This document shows, one piece after another, positions 10,394 through 22,300 of a stretch of 64,000 nucleotides of DNA (position 1 is its first letter; every line of letters starts with the position of its first letter). The translations under genes and the position numbers were made by a program. This stretch comes from Stereocaulon alpinum. Its lineage: Eukaryota; Ascomycota; Lecanoromycetes; Lecanorales; Stereocaulaceae. Below the pieces are notes generated by a model. That model was not told the origin of the DNA and did no database searches. It saw nothing but the letters and a program-made list of their open reading frames with translations. Where the stretch lies: assembly GCA_018257865.1 (NCBI GenBank), contig JAEUBA010000005.1, positions 310,001 to 374,000 of the forward strand. Direction: 5' to 3'.

Positions 10394-11369
10394 CGCTGCT
10401 GCGGTTGCCTAAGTCAAGTCTCAGCAGGTGCAAGGATGATCTGGTAATCGTGACTCACAATTTGATGGGCAGTATAGCTCTTGTCCGATGTCACAATGGA
10501 AGGTGCGATGGAACTTTGACAACTCGGTGATCGTAAACAAAGCTGTGTTGAGTACCTAGTGTGAGCTGTGCCCAGCGTTGGCATGGAAGGTACGATGTTG
10601 AATAGTGAGTTGTAATCCAGAGAAGTGATGAGTAGCGGAAGTGGTAATCATCAACACCATGGAAGTTGCGAGCGGTGATGAACTTTGATGAAGGGTGCGA
10701 TGAAAAGTGGTGGGAACTGGGGAAAGTAGAAGAGAAGAAAGTTTTGGGCTGGAGATTCTGGTTATATACCCTCCGGCTACTCAGCTAGCTTCCATCGGAT
10801 CACCAGCACCTAATTGGCCGAGGACCCTGTCTTGGCGAACATTGTTGAGGCCAGTGTTGTCTGCACTTGAAGCTATACAGAAGTAACAACACTCAAGACG
10901 TCAGGACTGGAAGCTTAGACTTCTACGCGAACGGGCACTAATGCATGTCAAGATCTAGGCGTTTCGGAACGGTGTGGGTCAAGGAATGGAAGTTACCGTG
11001 AGCTTGGGTGGGGTATGCGGCCAAAGAAATTTTCGCGCCCGCAGATATCGCACTAGTGTTATCTCACCTTCTTACCTATCTCGGGCCGCATTTGGCATAG
11101 CGCACTTAGTGGGAAACCTGTCCTTATCGAGCTCAGGTACGTTGAAACTTGAAGGGATATTCAGCGGTACCCTGTCTGTAGTTGAAGTCGAAGATCCTGG
11201 GATGTATTTTGTATCTTTCTTTGATCATTTCGAACCCTGTACATTAAACTACAACAATCCAAGCCTCTACTATTTCAAGCAATCTTGGCTTAAGTCAATT
11301 AGAATGAGCACTGGATACAATACCACCGCTGGTAAAACAAAGGGGGCTAGATACAACCAGGAAACACAA
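10394..11369. other. Intergenic, SUMO protease promoter and 3' flank of the next gene
   Basis: Contains the putative 5' UTR intron of the protease gene (10409-10458, minus) and a TATA-like GTATATAAC at 10761-10769 (minus), about 370 bp before the start codon. The ORF at 10974-11459 on the plus strand runs into the antisense of the next gene and has no family resemblance. Confidence 0.4.
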
Positions 11370-13175
11370 TCATCGCGTTTCCATATTCGAAAGCGATTGG
11401 GGAGTATCTGCCGTACCCCTATGGCTTTGATCCGACATCTCGTAAGTCGGCGGGGTTGATTCACTCAGCTCTATACAACTCGATATTCCACCCAGCTCTT
11501 GTGGACTTCGCATGGAAGAATCATCAACAAGCTCTGGTATCCAGATTGGCCCGGACAGATCTACTGTGGCTTCTGGCCCTAGACTGGGAAGCGCTACTCC
11601 AATTTGTGGTGTTGCTGAAGTCTTCCAAAGATTGAGGCCTTTGCTATGGCAGACGAACAATACCATGGCAATGATTATGCAGACAAAGGCGACAATACCA
11701 ACCACAATCCCGGCGATGGCGCCATGATCAAGGCTATGAGACTGTGGAGCTGCAGCGGCACCAGAGCCGTTTGTGGGTGTATAATTGGATGAATGAATCG
11801 TAACAATGTGTGCCGGATTGGGCTCAAGGAAGACAGCTTGATTAACTGAGAAATTTGACTGTTCATAATCAACGACAAGATAGGCTTCTTGAAGGAATGT
11901 ACGGCCGAGGGTATACTGAGTACTATTCGCGGCGCGCCGCAGAGGAAAGTAGTTCGTTGCGTTTGAATAGAATGGAAAGTTTGCTTGAAGGTCAAACGCT
12001 CCGTATGGAAGGTTGACGTCCACAAAAGGTCCATCGAATTTGGACATCCCAAGCTTGATAGCTACTGTCGGGTTCAGCTGCAAAAGGCTAGCATGTGTGG
12101 TATCGTTGACAAGGTAGAGGTCGGTCCTGGAATCGTATGTCAATCCAAATGCCTCTTCGAAGAGCTGGCATGAAGACAAGGGAAGCCATAGATCCGGTAC
12201 GCTGGAGTCGATGAGAAAGAAGGCACCCGTTGACAATGGTGCTATGACTCCTCGTAGGGTATTAGAAGCAGTGATGGATTGGACACCAACGGTCAAACTT
12301 CGGGAATCGTCCGCTGCGAAGGGAATGGATATATTGCTTGGTGTGAATCGCGATGCATCATATCCACCTAATGTTAAGCTGCCCACGACCTGATTCAGAC
12401 CTGAGTAATAGCTGGTCAGCTGTAGTGCTCAGTTATATTACAACTTGGACTCACGATACTTTGCGCCGGCGGTGTACCCAAATGAAAGACTTGGTATCTT
12501 GTTCTGATCTGCCAAATTCCTCATATAACTTGGAATAGGGTCCGCCAACGTTGTGAAGTTCGAAGGCTTGGGTCCAAGACCAAATTGGCCCAAGTAGTAG
12601 TCCTTCGTGGCTATACCAGCCACGACTTGGTGTGCAAGAGTAAGCCCGCCTGAATTCTCGACCTCCAGTCCGACAGTATCAAAGCCATAGTCGCCATTTC
12701 CCGTGATGTTTAGGTTTGTCTCTATGTCCAAATCAAATAAGCCGTTCTCTACCCAAGTAGAGGATTGATTGGACTCGAAGCCGTTACTGGCAGCACCGTG
12801 AAAGAGTAATGCTCCCCGTAAGGCACCACAATTGCTGGGGTCTGTCGAAGTACAGCCTTGTGGGACTGGTACAAGCGTTTGCTGGCCGTTGGTCGAAGGC
12901 AGGACGCTGAAGTCTTGCGGAGGCGTCCCAATACGCACAATGAACGTAGACCAGCTCCCAGCGTTACCATCCCAGCTCTGGCTCGCAGCAAATGAGAATG
13001 GGAGAGAAATGTTTTGGTCTTCTAACATTCTTATTCCCCAGGAGAAGGAAGATACATAGGAGCAAGAAGCAAAAAATCCTTGTTCTGCTATATGGATGTT
13101 TGCAAGTAAGGCTATGATACCATGACAATCTAGAAAAGCCAGATTTCCTCTATAACTTGAGCGTTCGAGAATCAA
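11370..13175 (-). CDS. Membrane-anchored aspartic-protease-like protein with altered active sites
   Basis: Exons 13175-12455 and 12400-11370 (54-bp intron, GTGAGT/ACTCAG) give up to 583 residues with an A1-peptidase (pepsin) fold. Signals are the N-lobe start WSTFIVRIGTPPQDFSVL, then FGLGP, GSLTLGGYD, and the C-lobe LGRTFLQEAYLVVDYE. A hydrophobic span (AIAGIVVGIVAFVCIIIAMVLFV, about 455-477) and a roughly 100-residue Ser/Pro-rich cytoplasmic tail follow. The first catalytic site reads PSTNGQ where DTGS is expected, and the second reads IDSSVPDLW where D[TS]G is expected, so peptidase activity is doubtful. Such degenerate members are known in fungi, and a sensor or binding role is possible but unproven. 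Many N-glycosylation sites fit a surface or vacuolar protein. The start is uncertain: no clean signal peptide follows ATG 13175, so a 5' exon may be missing. Confidence 0.75.
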
Positions 13176-13510
13176 AGTCTACGCCCCAATGCAGGCTCGT
13201 TCCGCCAATCTCCACATCACCTTCGTTGTCAAGCTACTTCGCCCTTTCCACGGAGCCATTCAGCCTATAGGCTGTCAAACCTGATGATGGATATTCAGCG
13301 GGTATACCTCCATCAATACTTCCCCCTCAGGGTACAGACAGCGAGGTTTCCCGGTTGAGGTGCAGATCTGTTTGAGGAGGGAGATACGGCACCGGGCAAA
13401 CTCCGTCTTTGCGAAAGGCTTCCACGGCGCCATTCTGGCCTCAATCAAGTCGTAGAGGCAGTGCATGCAGCTTATACTGAAATAGCAAGGCTTACTGACT
13501 GTCCGGGCAG

Positions 13511-13732
13511 GGGAGTCACCAAGTCACCGAGACAACAGCCGCTCCGAGTGCTGCAGGGAAAGGGAACGGACATGATAGTGTAGTTGCATTTACTGGCAAT
13601 TCACCTGGAATGGAAAGTTGGATTGAGTGGTGGATAGTGGTGATTGCCGTGCTTGGCGGTCTGCTCTGTACGTTTGGTTGTAGGAAGGAGGTTACTTTCT
13701 TGGTCAACAGAGCTAATTTGGCACCTCGATAA
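13511..13732 (+). pseudogene. C-terminal gene fragment related to the secreted protein at 14576
   Basis: An open stretch of 73 codons ends in a stop. It reads GKGNGHDSVVAFTGNSPGM, then a membrane span (WWIVVIAVLGGLLCTFG) and a short basic tail. It resembles the end of the plus-strand gene at 14576-15541 (GSGNASVVAFTGGASQL followed by WWIGVVVVVGGVY). It starts right after CTGACTGTCCGGGCAG, which looks like a branch site plus 3' splice site, so it could be the last exon of a real gene. No upstream exon, start codon or signal peptide could be joined to it, because in-frame stops occur just upstream. I therefore call it a fragment or relic of a tandem duplication. An intact but undetected multi-exon gene is the alternative. 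Confidence 0.45.
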
Positions 13733-14575
13733 TGGTCGGATGATTTCGTAGTCACCTTGATACTCCAGCTTATGATCGATCGTATCTGCCATAATTCTCA
13801 TACCCTTTCACCAGTCAGGCTGATGCGGTGGTTTCACACAGCCTCACAACGTAGAGGGTACAGCATTCTGTTGAGAATGTCCCAACATCCGCAGCCGTGT
13901 GGCTACTGTTAATTCTGGCAGCAGGTAGAGCTTTGCTTAGAGCTGTAGCTGCAGATCGTTCATTGGAAAAGGGTATCGCACCCTTACAACTTGCCGCATG
14001 CTGTTCAAATTAGCAAGAGGAGTCTGAAACGTTTCAGGCGCAGTGCATGCAGATCCTGGAAAGTAGGCAGGCTGTCGACCTTAGTAATTTACGATCTGCA
14101 CGCCAGTGTTGACTGACAACGCCCGGTCCTGCCCATGAGATCGCGATAGAGTCTGCGCCTTATCGTTGGCCAAAAGTAGCAAGGTCTGATAACCCTGCAT
14201 AAAGACTATAATCGATTGATGTCTAACTGGTACGCGAAGCTGTCGTGCATTCAGTGCCCTCCTTCACGCCTCTTCAGCTCAAGTTGTGCCTTGTTATCCG
14301 TACAGAAGACCGTTGAAAGCTGATGGATCTGTCCCCAGATTGTTCGGTAGTGGCACTTACCTTGCAGTATGATAGGAGACATGGTCAGGTGTCCATGTTA
14401 TGCATATCTCAGACAAAGTTTCACGCTCTGCTGAACAGCCTCAACATTGCGCTGTTCATGCAGCTATGAATATCCGTGGTTCCTCGTCTACTTCTTTCCC
14501 TGTTGCCCCTTCGAAACTGAGGCCTTCGCTTCTTAGCTCAAGATAGTGAGTCTCTGGATCACTTTATGTGAGAAA
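13733..14575. other. Intergenic, promoter of the secreted protein gene
   Basis: About 0.84 kb upstream of the secreted Pro/Ser/Thr-rich protein. I see no ORF, repeat or RNA gene in it. Confidence 0.4.
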
Positions 14576-15541
14576 ATGCGCTTCGTCAATGTCTTATTAA
14601 ACATTTCGTTATCATCTGTCTTATACTCACCGTCAATTTGTGCGTTTTCATGGGGTAACCTTGCTCGAGAGCTGCCAAACCCCGGTACTTTGAGTGATAT
14701 ATACACAACGGCTCAAGAAAATACCGCCAACGTAGACTCGTCAATAGCGAACAATGCCACAGGAGAAGCTCATACAAATGCAGCAGCAATGCCGAAATCT
14801 ACGAGGGCGGTGACGCATCACGCGGACGTGGGAACAACTCAAACGCGAGTCGATGAGCTGTACCCACCGCAACCAGCGCCTGAACCCTCTACCCAAACGT
14901 CAGCTTCTGTATCACAACGACAACCATCACAGACAGTGACAGACACTTCAAGTTCTCCGCCAGCGTGGCAAGTCCCTACGAACATTGCCGTTCAACCACT
15001 AGTCCCATTCGTCGACCTTCCATCTTCCCCAGAAAGTCAATCTCAAGCACCCATACCCCAGCCGAAAGCCCCACCCCCAACGCCTACTCCATCACCGCTT
15101 TCGCACACTTCCACCAGTATTGCAACCTCTACCGAAGTCCCCTTCCCTATATCCAACTCATCCACCCTAACCAACAACATCATCACCATCTCAGCCCCAG
15201 CAACCCCCCTAACCATCAACCACACCCTCAGCCTCACCCCATCAACAGCCGCAGTCGTCAAAACCGGAACAGCAGCAGCGGGCCTTACGTTAGTAGTAAG
15301 CGGTATCACTTTTGCCCTACCAGCCGGTGCTACGAATGTCGTGATTGACGGTACCACCACCGCCGGCCTCGGAGACACCATTGTGTCCGGGCTGAGGATT
15401 GCGGCACCCACGGGAAGTGGGAATGCAAGCGTCGTTGCTTTTACTGGTGGTGCTTCCCAGCTTGCGGATGGAGAGGGGTTGTCGTGGTGGATTGGCGTGG
15501 TGGTTGTGGTTGGGGGCGTGTATCTGAGGTTAGGGCTGTAG
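14576..15541 (+). CDS. Secreted Pro/Ser/Thr-rich protein with C-terminal hydrophobic segment
   Basis: One exon of 321 residues. The ATG at 14576 is chosen because it is followed directly by a signal peptide (MRFVNVLLNISLSSVLYSPSICA); the ten codons before it in frame start at a GTG. Residues about 30-190 are low complexity, rich in Pro, Ser, Thr and Gln, as in heavily O-glycosylated cell-wall proteins. Residues about 200-300 hold a Gly/Ala/Thr/Val-rich domain that reads like short beta repeats (ITISAPATPLTINHTLSLTP, VVSGITFALPAGATNVVIDG). The end is a hydrophobic segment (WWIGVVVVVGGVYLRLGL) suiting a membrane or GPI anchor. It resembles fungal surface proteins with no defined activity. A related C-terminal fragment lies 0.8 kb upstream. 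Confidence 0.75.
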   Translation: MRFVNVLLNISLSSVLYSPSICAFSWGNLARELPNPGTLSDIYTTAQENTANVDSSIANNATGEAHTNAAAMPKSTRAVTHHADVGTTQTRVDELYPPQPAPEPSTQTSASVSQRQPSQTVTDTSSSPPAWQVPTNIAVQPLVPFVDLPSSPESQSQAPIPQPKAPPPTPTPSPLSHTSTSIATSTEVPFPISNSSTLTNNIITISAPATPLTINHTLSLTPSTAAVVKTGTAAAGLTLVVSGITFALPAGATNVVIDGTTTAGLGDTIVSGLRIAAPTGSGNASVVAFTGGASQLADGEGLSWWIGVVVVVGGVYLRLGL

Positions 15542-16030
15542 GAGTAATAGAGTGGTGAGTTGATACAGGAATATGATGATAGGGACATCAAAGCACTGTA
15601 CAGTTTAAGAAATGGAATTGCTCTCCTCAATTGTACTCTCATGTTCCTCTCAGGAACTTCAAGTATTCGCACAACAAAGGAGATGTTATAGAAAGTCTTG
15701 AATGTAAGCTGGGAGCCCAAATGTGTGAAGAGCCGCACTGTTATGAAAGATTTCCCCTACTAATGTACCTTGGAGGCCTCGAACCTGCAGGATCGCAACG
15801 CCTGAAAATGCAACAACCCGTTACCTGACCCCATACCGTGTACCGGCTCCATGCCATATGTCACATGTCCCCGTCCATGATACATGTCTGTCCAAACCCC
15901 CATACAACATTCCAACATAACAAGTCGTGAGAATCGTATCCATACAGTCGTCCAGCATGCCATCATCCATTTCCAACGCCAAATCGAATCTCACGATCAG
16001 CATTAACATCATCTCATCTCAGCTCATTAA
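15542..16030. other. Convergent 3' flanks, 0.49 kb
   Basis: Between the stop codons of the secreted protein gene (plus) and PPS1 (minus). Only short ORFs of 63-68 codons with no resemblance to known proteins are present. Nothing else seen. Confidence 0.4.
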
Positions 16031-18270
16031 TCATCTCGCAGCATAAGGCCTGTTCATAGCCGCAATCTCCCTCGCAATAGTTGCCCACTCCAGTTCCCGC
16101 TTCACTCGCTCTCCCCTTTTCTGCTGACACACTTCATCCCACTTCAACAGCTCGTATGCAAAACGTAGATGCGGTTGTATGATTACATTCAACCGGCGAG
16201 CTCGTACAAAGCAGTAGGCTCGTGGGAAGGAGAGGCCGAGAGAGGCCATCACTTCTGCTATGCAGATCGTTGCAGAGCGGGAGACGCCCACACGACAGTG
16301 GACAAGGGTTGCGCTAGCGTCGAATTTACCTTTGCCTGGAGTATTATTAGCTGTGGTGGGAGAAGTCAGAGAGAATCGAAGGATGAGGATATACCTATGA
16401 AGTCTAGGCAGCGCTCGAAATCTTTCATCAACGGATCAACGCCGTTATCTTGCACTCGATCCACAAACAGCAGATTCTTTGCACCCCAGGTTTCTATCTG
16501 TCCTTTCGTCCAGTTCACCGGCTCTCCAACGCTAAGGATCCGCTTTACACCCATTGCTTTGAGAAGCTCAGGATTGTTAGCATGTCCCAAGTTCCCAAGG
16601 TACATGTAGGGGAGTATGCGGCTCGGCAAGCTTCCATCAATACGTGAAAGCCACGTCGGCTCGTCTCGTATAGCATGAGGTCGTCCACGGCTTGTGAGCG
16701 GCATTGTAGGAACAAGACGGTGCTGTAGCGATGCCAGTATTGCGACGTCAGAAGGGTAGGCGAAGAAATTTCGTCCCTTTTCACAGTGCAGGCGTAGCCA
16801 GGCTTCGTGTACGGGGATCTGCTCAGCGTATATGAAGTATGCAAGGGCGAGGAGGGTGCTCTCTGTGTAGCCGTCCGTGCAATGAATCAAGATTTTGCGC
16901 GCCCGGGGATGCAGCATCTTCATCTTAATATCTCCATCAGAATCATCCTCTTCGTCATCACTGGATTCTGGTGTTGTGCTAGCATTGGCCAACTTTTGCA
17001 TCCATTGGCACATCAGCTTTAGTGGTTCCGTTGCTGACTTGCCATGTATCTGCGGCACAATGCTCCCTGATGATGGAAACTCCAGGTGCTGCGGCGCAGA
17101 ATGGCTGAGCTCTCCAATACGCTTGAGAGTGTGAATATCTGGTGCCTGGGCGAGATCACTGGCCTCAATAAATATATCAAATGCGGGAATACCATCTGAA
17201 GGGGGACAGAGTAAAGAGTCAGGAGTCGGTCCAAGCCACACGTTATTGGCTATTTCGGACGCTTTTGACATGTTGCACATCTCTCTTCGCTCTAAATGGA
17301 CTGTTCCTTTTCAGCAAGGTGTCAGGACTGAGCTCCATTGGACTTACAAAAATCCAACACTCTGCCAGTCGCTTGACCTTGAGAGTCGACAGCTACCATG
17401 TCTGGGTGATTAGCCTCAATTTCCTCGAAAGAGCCTGCTTTAGATATCAGAATGCCTTCATTACACCGAACTTGACCAAAGCTTACTCGACAGAATAAAT
17501 GTATTATATATGGGCGCATCCCCATCGCCATTGCTGTTTGAGACTCTCCAGGTATTTTGTGCAATGGCAATCTTTTCAGCAAGCTCATGTACCTCGTCTT
17601 CCTCAGCGGTGTCATCTCCATACACCACGATATCTGACACCATAGCCATTTTCGTCGCCTGTATCTGGAAATTCCTGACCGAGAAGCCATCCCTAGGATC
17701 AATGTCTAGGAACTTAGCGTCTCTCGCGTCGTCAAGATCCAGTATCTCATCCGCGGTTATTGCTCCTTTCAGCCTTGACCTGGTAATGTCCCCCCCGGCT
17801 TTCACTATGGTAATGGCTCGGAAGCATTTTGGTGTGTTCCGAAGCGCTCTGCGGCGAGCGATGAAGAAGGCCAGTTGAACCTGATTCTCAGCGTGTAGTC
17901 CATGCAACCATGGAAAGACGTGTTTTGGTTCTGGTAATTGTTCGGAAGCTAGCTGGTTGATTGCTGCAACCAGAGTGACAGCATTTATGGCAAAGACAAG
18001 AGGATTGTCTGATACCTTGGTATGATTTTCGGCGGGATGCAGGAGGGACAGGGTCTGAAGGCTTGCATTCTTGGATGGTGGAGAGGCCGGTGGTGTAGCA
18101 GGAGTTTGTTGCGTAGGCCCAGGGATAGGGCCTGGTGGGCAGTAGGGGATGTGCTTATTGGGAATGGGCGCGGAGCCCGGGCGAGCGGTGTCAAGGCTCA
18201 GTGCTGGCCCATGAGGTGGAGGTGTTAATGCTGTTCTCGATACCGGTTGATGTAAGACCACAGTAGACAT
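16031..18270 (-). CDS. PPS1: Dual-specificity protein phosphatase Pps1
   Basis: Four exons (18270-17487, 17434-17348, 17300-16395, 16335-16031) make 693 residues, the usual length for filamentous fungi. The active site is HCRVGVSRSA, with Cys606 and Arg612. Pps1 removes phosphate from Tyr and Ser/Thr; in yeast it is linked to DNA replication/S-phase control. The N-terminal 260 residues hold the conserved Pps1 region (FPWLHGLHAENQVQLAFF, AITIVKAGGD, GFSVRNFQIQATKMA). A middle domain begins RREMCNMSKASEIANNVWLG, and a second, inactive phosphatase-like loop HCTDGYTESTLLALAYF sits near residue 415. Introns are 47-59 bp. The acceptor at 17301 was placed at AACAG because the nearer TTTAG would create a stop at the junction. 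All phases close. Confidence 0.92.
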
Positions 18271-19381
18271 TCTATGCTCTTCATCGGCCCCGAAGAGTCT
18301 CTCTGACTTTGTGGCTTAAATCTCTTGGCTTCTTCGCCGCCCTCTGGTACAGATGCGCGAATTTCGGAAAAGCTCTAGGCACAGCTGGCTGTTGACAGCA
18401 AAATTGGTCAAGCGCCCATCAATCGTGCCGCCCCTGCGACTAAACGCGTTGAGGGTTCCGGACGTAGACGGTAGAGTGACTCAATGCCTTCCTTCTTAAG
18501 CTGATTACCTTGAAGAATACTGGATCAGCAAAAACTGCATCAATGCATCGAACTATCGTGAGTGACAAACAGATGAGAGCAGTGTTGGATATTTTGGCGC
18601 TCAACCTACTTAGCTGACAACTCCAAGAAAAATGCAATTGCACAATTCGTAAGTACCTAATGACCGTGCAGATGCTTGAATGGCGGAGGGTAATAAAAAT
18701 TAGGAGACGTGGACGGTAGCAGCAATGATGAAACATGAGGAGTAAAGAAGTGGATGAAGAAGGAACAGAAAGGAAGGACGGAAAATTGATGGACGATAAG
18801 TGATGTGTATCACACTGAAGCCAGCTCATAGAGTGCCCCACTTTCCGAATCTGGTTGGCGGCGGGAGCTAACAATGGGGCGTCAGCTAGCACCTCAACCC
18901 CGCAGCCCCACCAGAAACGATATCTGATTATCGAATTCACCAAGCAACATTGAAGTAGCAGTACGAAACGCAGTGTCCAATCGTCAAAGATGAAGAGTCG
19001 CTCCAAGTCAGCAACATTACACGATGAAATATGTAGCCACTTCACGACTACCTATATGGTGAATACAAACCCAGTGTTGTGAGACTTCTCGCCAGTTGCT
19101 GCAACAGCCAATCAGAAGCAGGTAAGACTTCTTCGACAAAAGTCTCGGTACGACGTTTGGCGGCACGATCCTTGTATGTTTGATGATCGCCTCAGACTAG
19201 CAATGCTCATATCGATTCAGAGTCAAACAGTTCGAATCCGCTGAAGCTTCATCGAGGATCTAGTCTTCTTGGTGCTAGATCAACCCTGGGGTTCTGTCAA
19301 CAACGTTATCGAGCCACACAGCTGATTGCTCGCACCATACTGTCCGACATCCCCTGACCTTGCACGTATAGACGATTGCCG
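18271..19381. other. Intergenic, 1.1 kb, PPS1 promoter and PPM2 3' flank
   Basis: Holds the upstream region of PPS1. A 201-codon minus-strand ORF (18440-19045) is uninterrupted, but it is rich in Leu/Ser/Arg/Cys, has no recognisable domain and shows no paired splice sites, so it is not called. No RNA gene was recognised. Confidence 0.4.
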
Positions 19382-22300
19382 TCACGATCCATATTGCAGC
19401 GCTTTTGCCTTCAGTTCATCTGCAAGACGTTCCAGATAAAATCTGACCATATCTACAGGAAGCTTCTGGAAAGACTTTGTGATCTTCTCTATGTCTTTCC
19501 TACCTTTTTCATAAGCTTGGACATCCCGGTTTCCGTACACATCTCGTCCTGGAGCGTAGCCAGTTTCGAGGTCCCTGAAAAACACATTGACGGAGATGCT
19601 GACTTTGTCCATCGGTGAGGCAGCGTGGAGCCACAAAGGAGGAATGAAAAGTGTATCACCAGGTTCAAGTAATGCTTCGTAAGGATGCGCCGAGGCGAGT
19701 GATGGGTTTTCGGTCGAACTGGAATCGAAACAATTGATAGAGGAGCTTGAGGTGCCGGGAGGGATTGATAGTAGGGAAACGTCGGATGGAGGATACAGGA
19801 TTAATCGTTTGGTACCACGGATCTGGCAGAGTACATTGGCCATCACGTCATAATGTAGCCACATATTGACAGGTCCAGATATTCTTAGGACCGAGCTATG
19901 GATGTTCTGGCTCACCATCTCAAGCTCTGGTGGAAGCACGAAGTCAGAAGCAAGCTCGGGATAATCGACCCAGAAGTTCGCAGGCTGCTCTGCTGGCTTT
20001 TCGAAAGCGAGAGATCTCAGGTACTGCCTCGAGCCTTGAGCTACCTCGTCGAAGAAGACGTGAAGGTTCTTCTTGCTATATGCGAAATTCTTGGTCTGGA
20101 AATCCATCTGCGTATTGGAAGCCTCATGTACGACGACCTGCGATTGTCAGCTAGCTTGGGAGTGTTGTCGATCTCATGACCTACAATTCGATCGCGCCCA
20201 ATCTTCGCCTTCAAGGTATCCAAAGTCCATTCTCGAGTGCACCTACCTAGGTCAGGAGCAGTGAATACGATGGGCAGCCGCTGATTTAGCACTTCCTCAA
20301 AGTCTTTCGACGATCTCAGGTGGATTTTTGCGATGGCCATAGTATTGCTGTGCATTGGAAAATGCTGACCTGAGATGCACTTGTTTATGGAGTTGTCCAC
20401 AGGCTGCTTACGTAAGCTACTTTCGCTTTCCCAGCGATTAGGCTTCTTTGCGGAGAACCCTGGCACGTTGCTTGTTGATAGTGTAATAATTCCTGTGTTC
20501 CAATACGTTCCAAACGAGAAACATACAGCTCCACCTCCAACGATAGTGACAAAGTTATGGGATGTGAATGTGCTGTGACCAACCAGCAGTGGGCGTTGAC
20601 CACTTGTCCGGCTATTGACAGGTGTCCACTGCCACTCGGCTATAGGCTTGTCCTCGGATTTTCCTTTTGACAAGCGGACGACATCATGGTCTTCGGCCAG
20701 AATGTCAGAAGGTACGCCACCTATAAGCAGGAGTCCAGTATGTGACATTGTCAAGCAAGCACCTATCCTTCCAATACAATTCCGAAGCCCTTGCCGGGAG
20801 ATATTGCCTTTGCTCAGCCCGATAATAGGTGTACCTTTGCTATAATTCAGGGTCCACTCCCAAAATTCCTCTAAGATAGTTCCATCTGCCGTCATACCAC
20901 CAAGTAATATTCCGTTTCGATTTCCAGTGGAGGTCATGGTTGCACCAAACCTTGGCCCCAGTTCGCAATCGTTGGCTAGTACTTGCTCCCATCCGATAGA
21001 TGCCCGCCACAGCAGCCATTGGTCGGAAATATCGTCGCCTTTTGCTTTACCTCCGTAGACAAGTACTCCATGACTCTCAGTTCCCAACGTGACTTGAGTC
21101 GCACAATGCCTATATAACGGTCTTGGAAGATCTTCTACCCTCTCCCAGCGAGCTTCCCGCAGCATCCAACAGTCCCGAAGTGCATGATCAGGGGACGTTC
21201 TGCCGCCTACCAGGAGGGAGCCACGGTCACAAGCAGTAATCGTATGACACATCCGAGGCCCAATCCCGGCCGCATCAGGTGTATCTTTGGGTTCCGCCCC
21301 TGGGAGCACGTATACGTCTGTACTGGAAACTCGACTTTGGGGTCCAAGGCCACCATGATAGCCTATTGTGTGTGGGGAGAAAGTGATCGCAGCTCCGAAT
21401 CTCCTTATGTTGGACTTGGGAATGGCTTCAGAATGTGCCGTCAACGTGTTCTTGGCCAGGTCATCAAAGATGTCGCATGATTGTTTCCGCAATGGCCTTG
21501 AAATGGAGCTACCTTGCACGAGAGAGCCTTGGTCAGCGACAAGAAGAAAATAGTGAGATGCAAATAATACAAATTCTTCCCATTCGTCAAAAGGTTCCAT
21601 AACATTAAGCGCTAGCCGATGATCGATCGAAACCATGGTGGGATCATTCCATACATCCCACAGACTCTTCGCAACAGCTGCAGACCACCCGGAGTTGAGG
21701 AAACGCCTTTCCTGGTCCGCTAGCTGTGGGTAGACATGGGTCGATTTGAGGGGCGTTTGAAAGTTGTTGAAGTGCTGGACCATCTTCTGTGCGAAAGGAT
21801 GTCTCGCGCTGCCTGGCAGATGCTGCTCAAGGAGGCAGAAACGTACTTCCAAGCGTCAGCGATAGTACTTGAGGGTTTGGGTAGGTGTGGAATCCATACT
21901 ATCATTATAATGAGCCGCCCAATGTATTATAGCATCCGCTGCTTCGGTGTTCATGTATGTAACAGATACCTCTGCTGTGCAAAGCATCAACGAGTTCGAG
22001 GTGTCAACTTCTCGTGCTAACAGCCCTTCAAGTCTTGTAATATTACTGAGATCACATCCTAAGGCTAAATAAACCTCGCTACGCAGGAAAACGCCACTTT
22101 GATCCGGGGGTCTCTCATAGGAACCAACCAGATCCCGAAGTTGCGACGTGTTCACGATGACGTCGCTCTTCTTCGCCATCAACTTCGGAAAGTCCACATC
22201 GATGAAACGACAATTTTGGCATAGTGAAGGATCTTTCGAGAGCCACTGAAACGGTAAAAGGTCACTACAAAATGGTCAACAGGATGAAGGAATCTTACCA

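Noticed and set aside
10974..11459. 161-codon plus-strand ORF
   Set aside because: Half of it is antisense to the aspartic-protease-like tail; no similarity seen.
14546..14575. Ten extra N-terminal codons for the secreted protein
   Set aside because: They start at GTG; the signal peptide begins at the ATG at 14576.
18440..19045. 201-codon minus-strand ORF upstream of PPS1
   Set aside because: Uninterrupted but without any recognised domain or codon pattern like the neighbours; it lies in the PPS1 promoter.
19215..19245. tRNA-like GTTCGAATCC box
   Set aside because: The flanking bases do not form a T-stem and no A box or acceptor stem fits.
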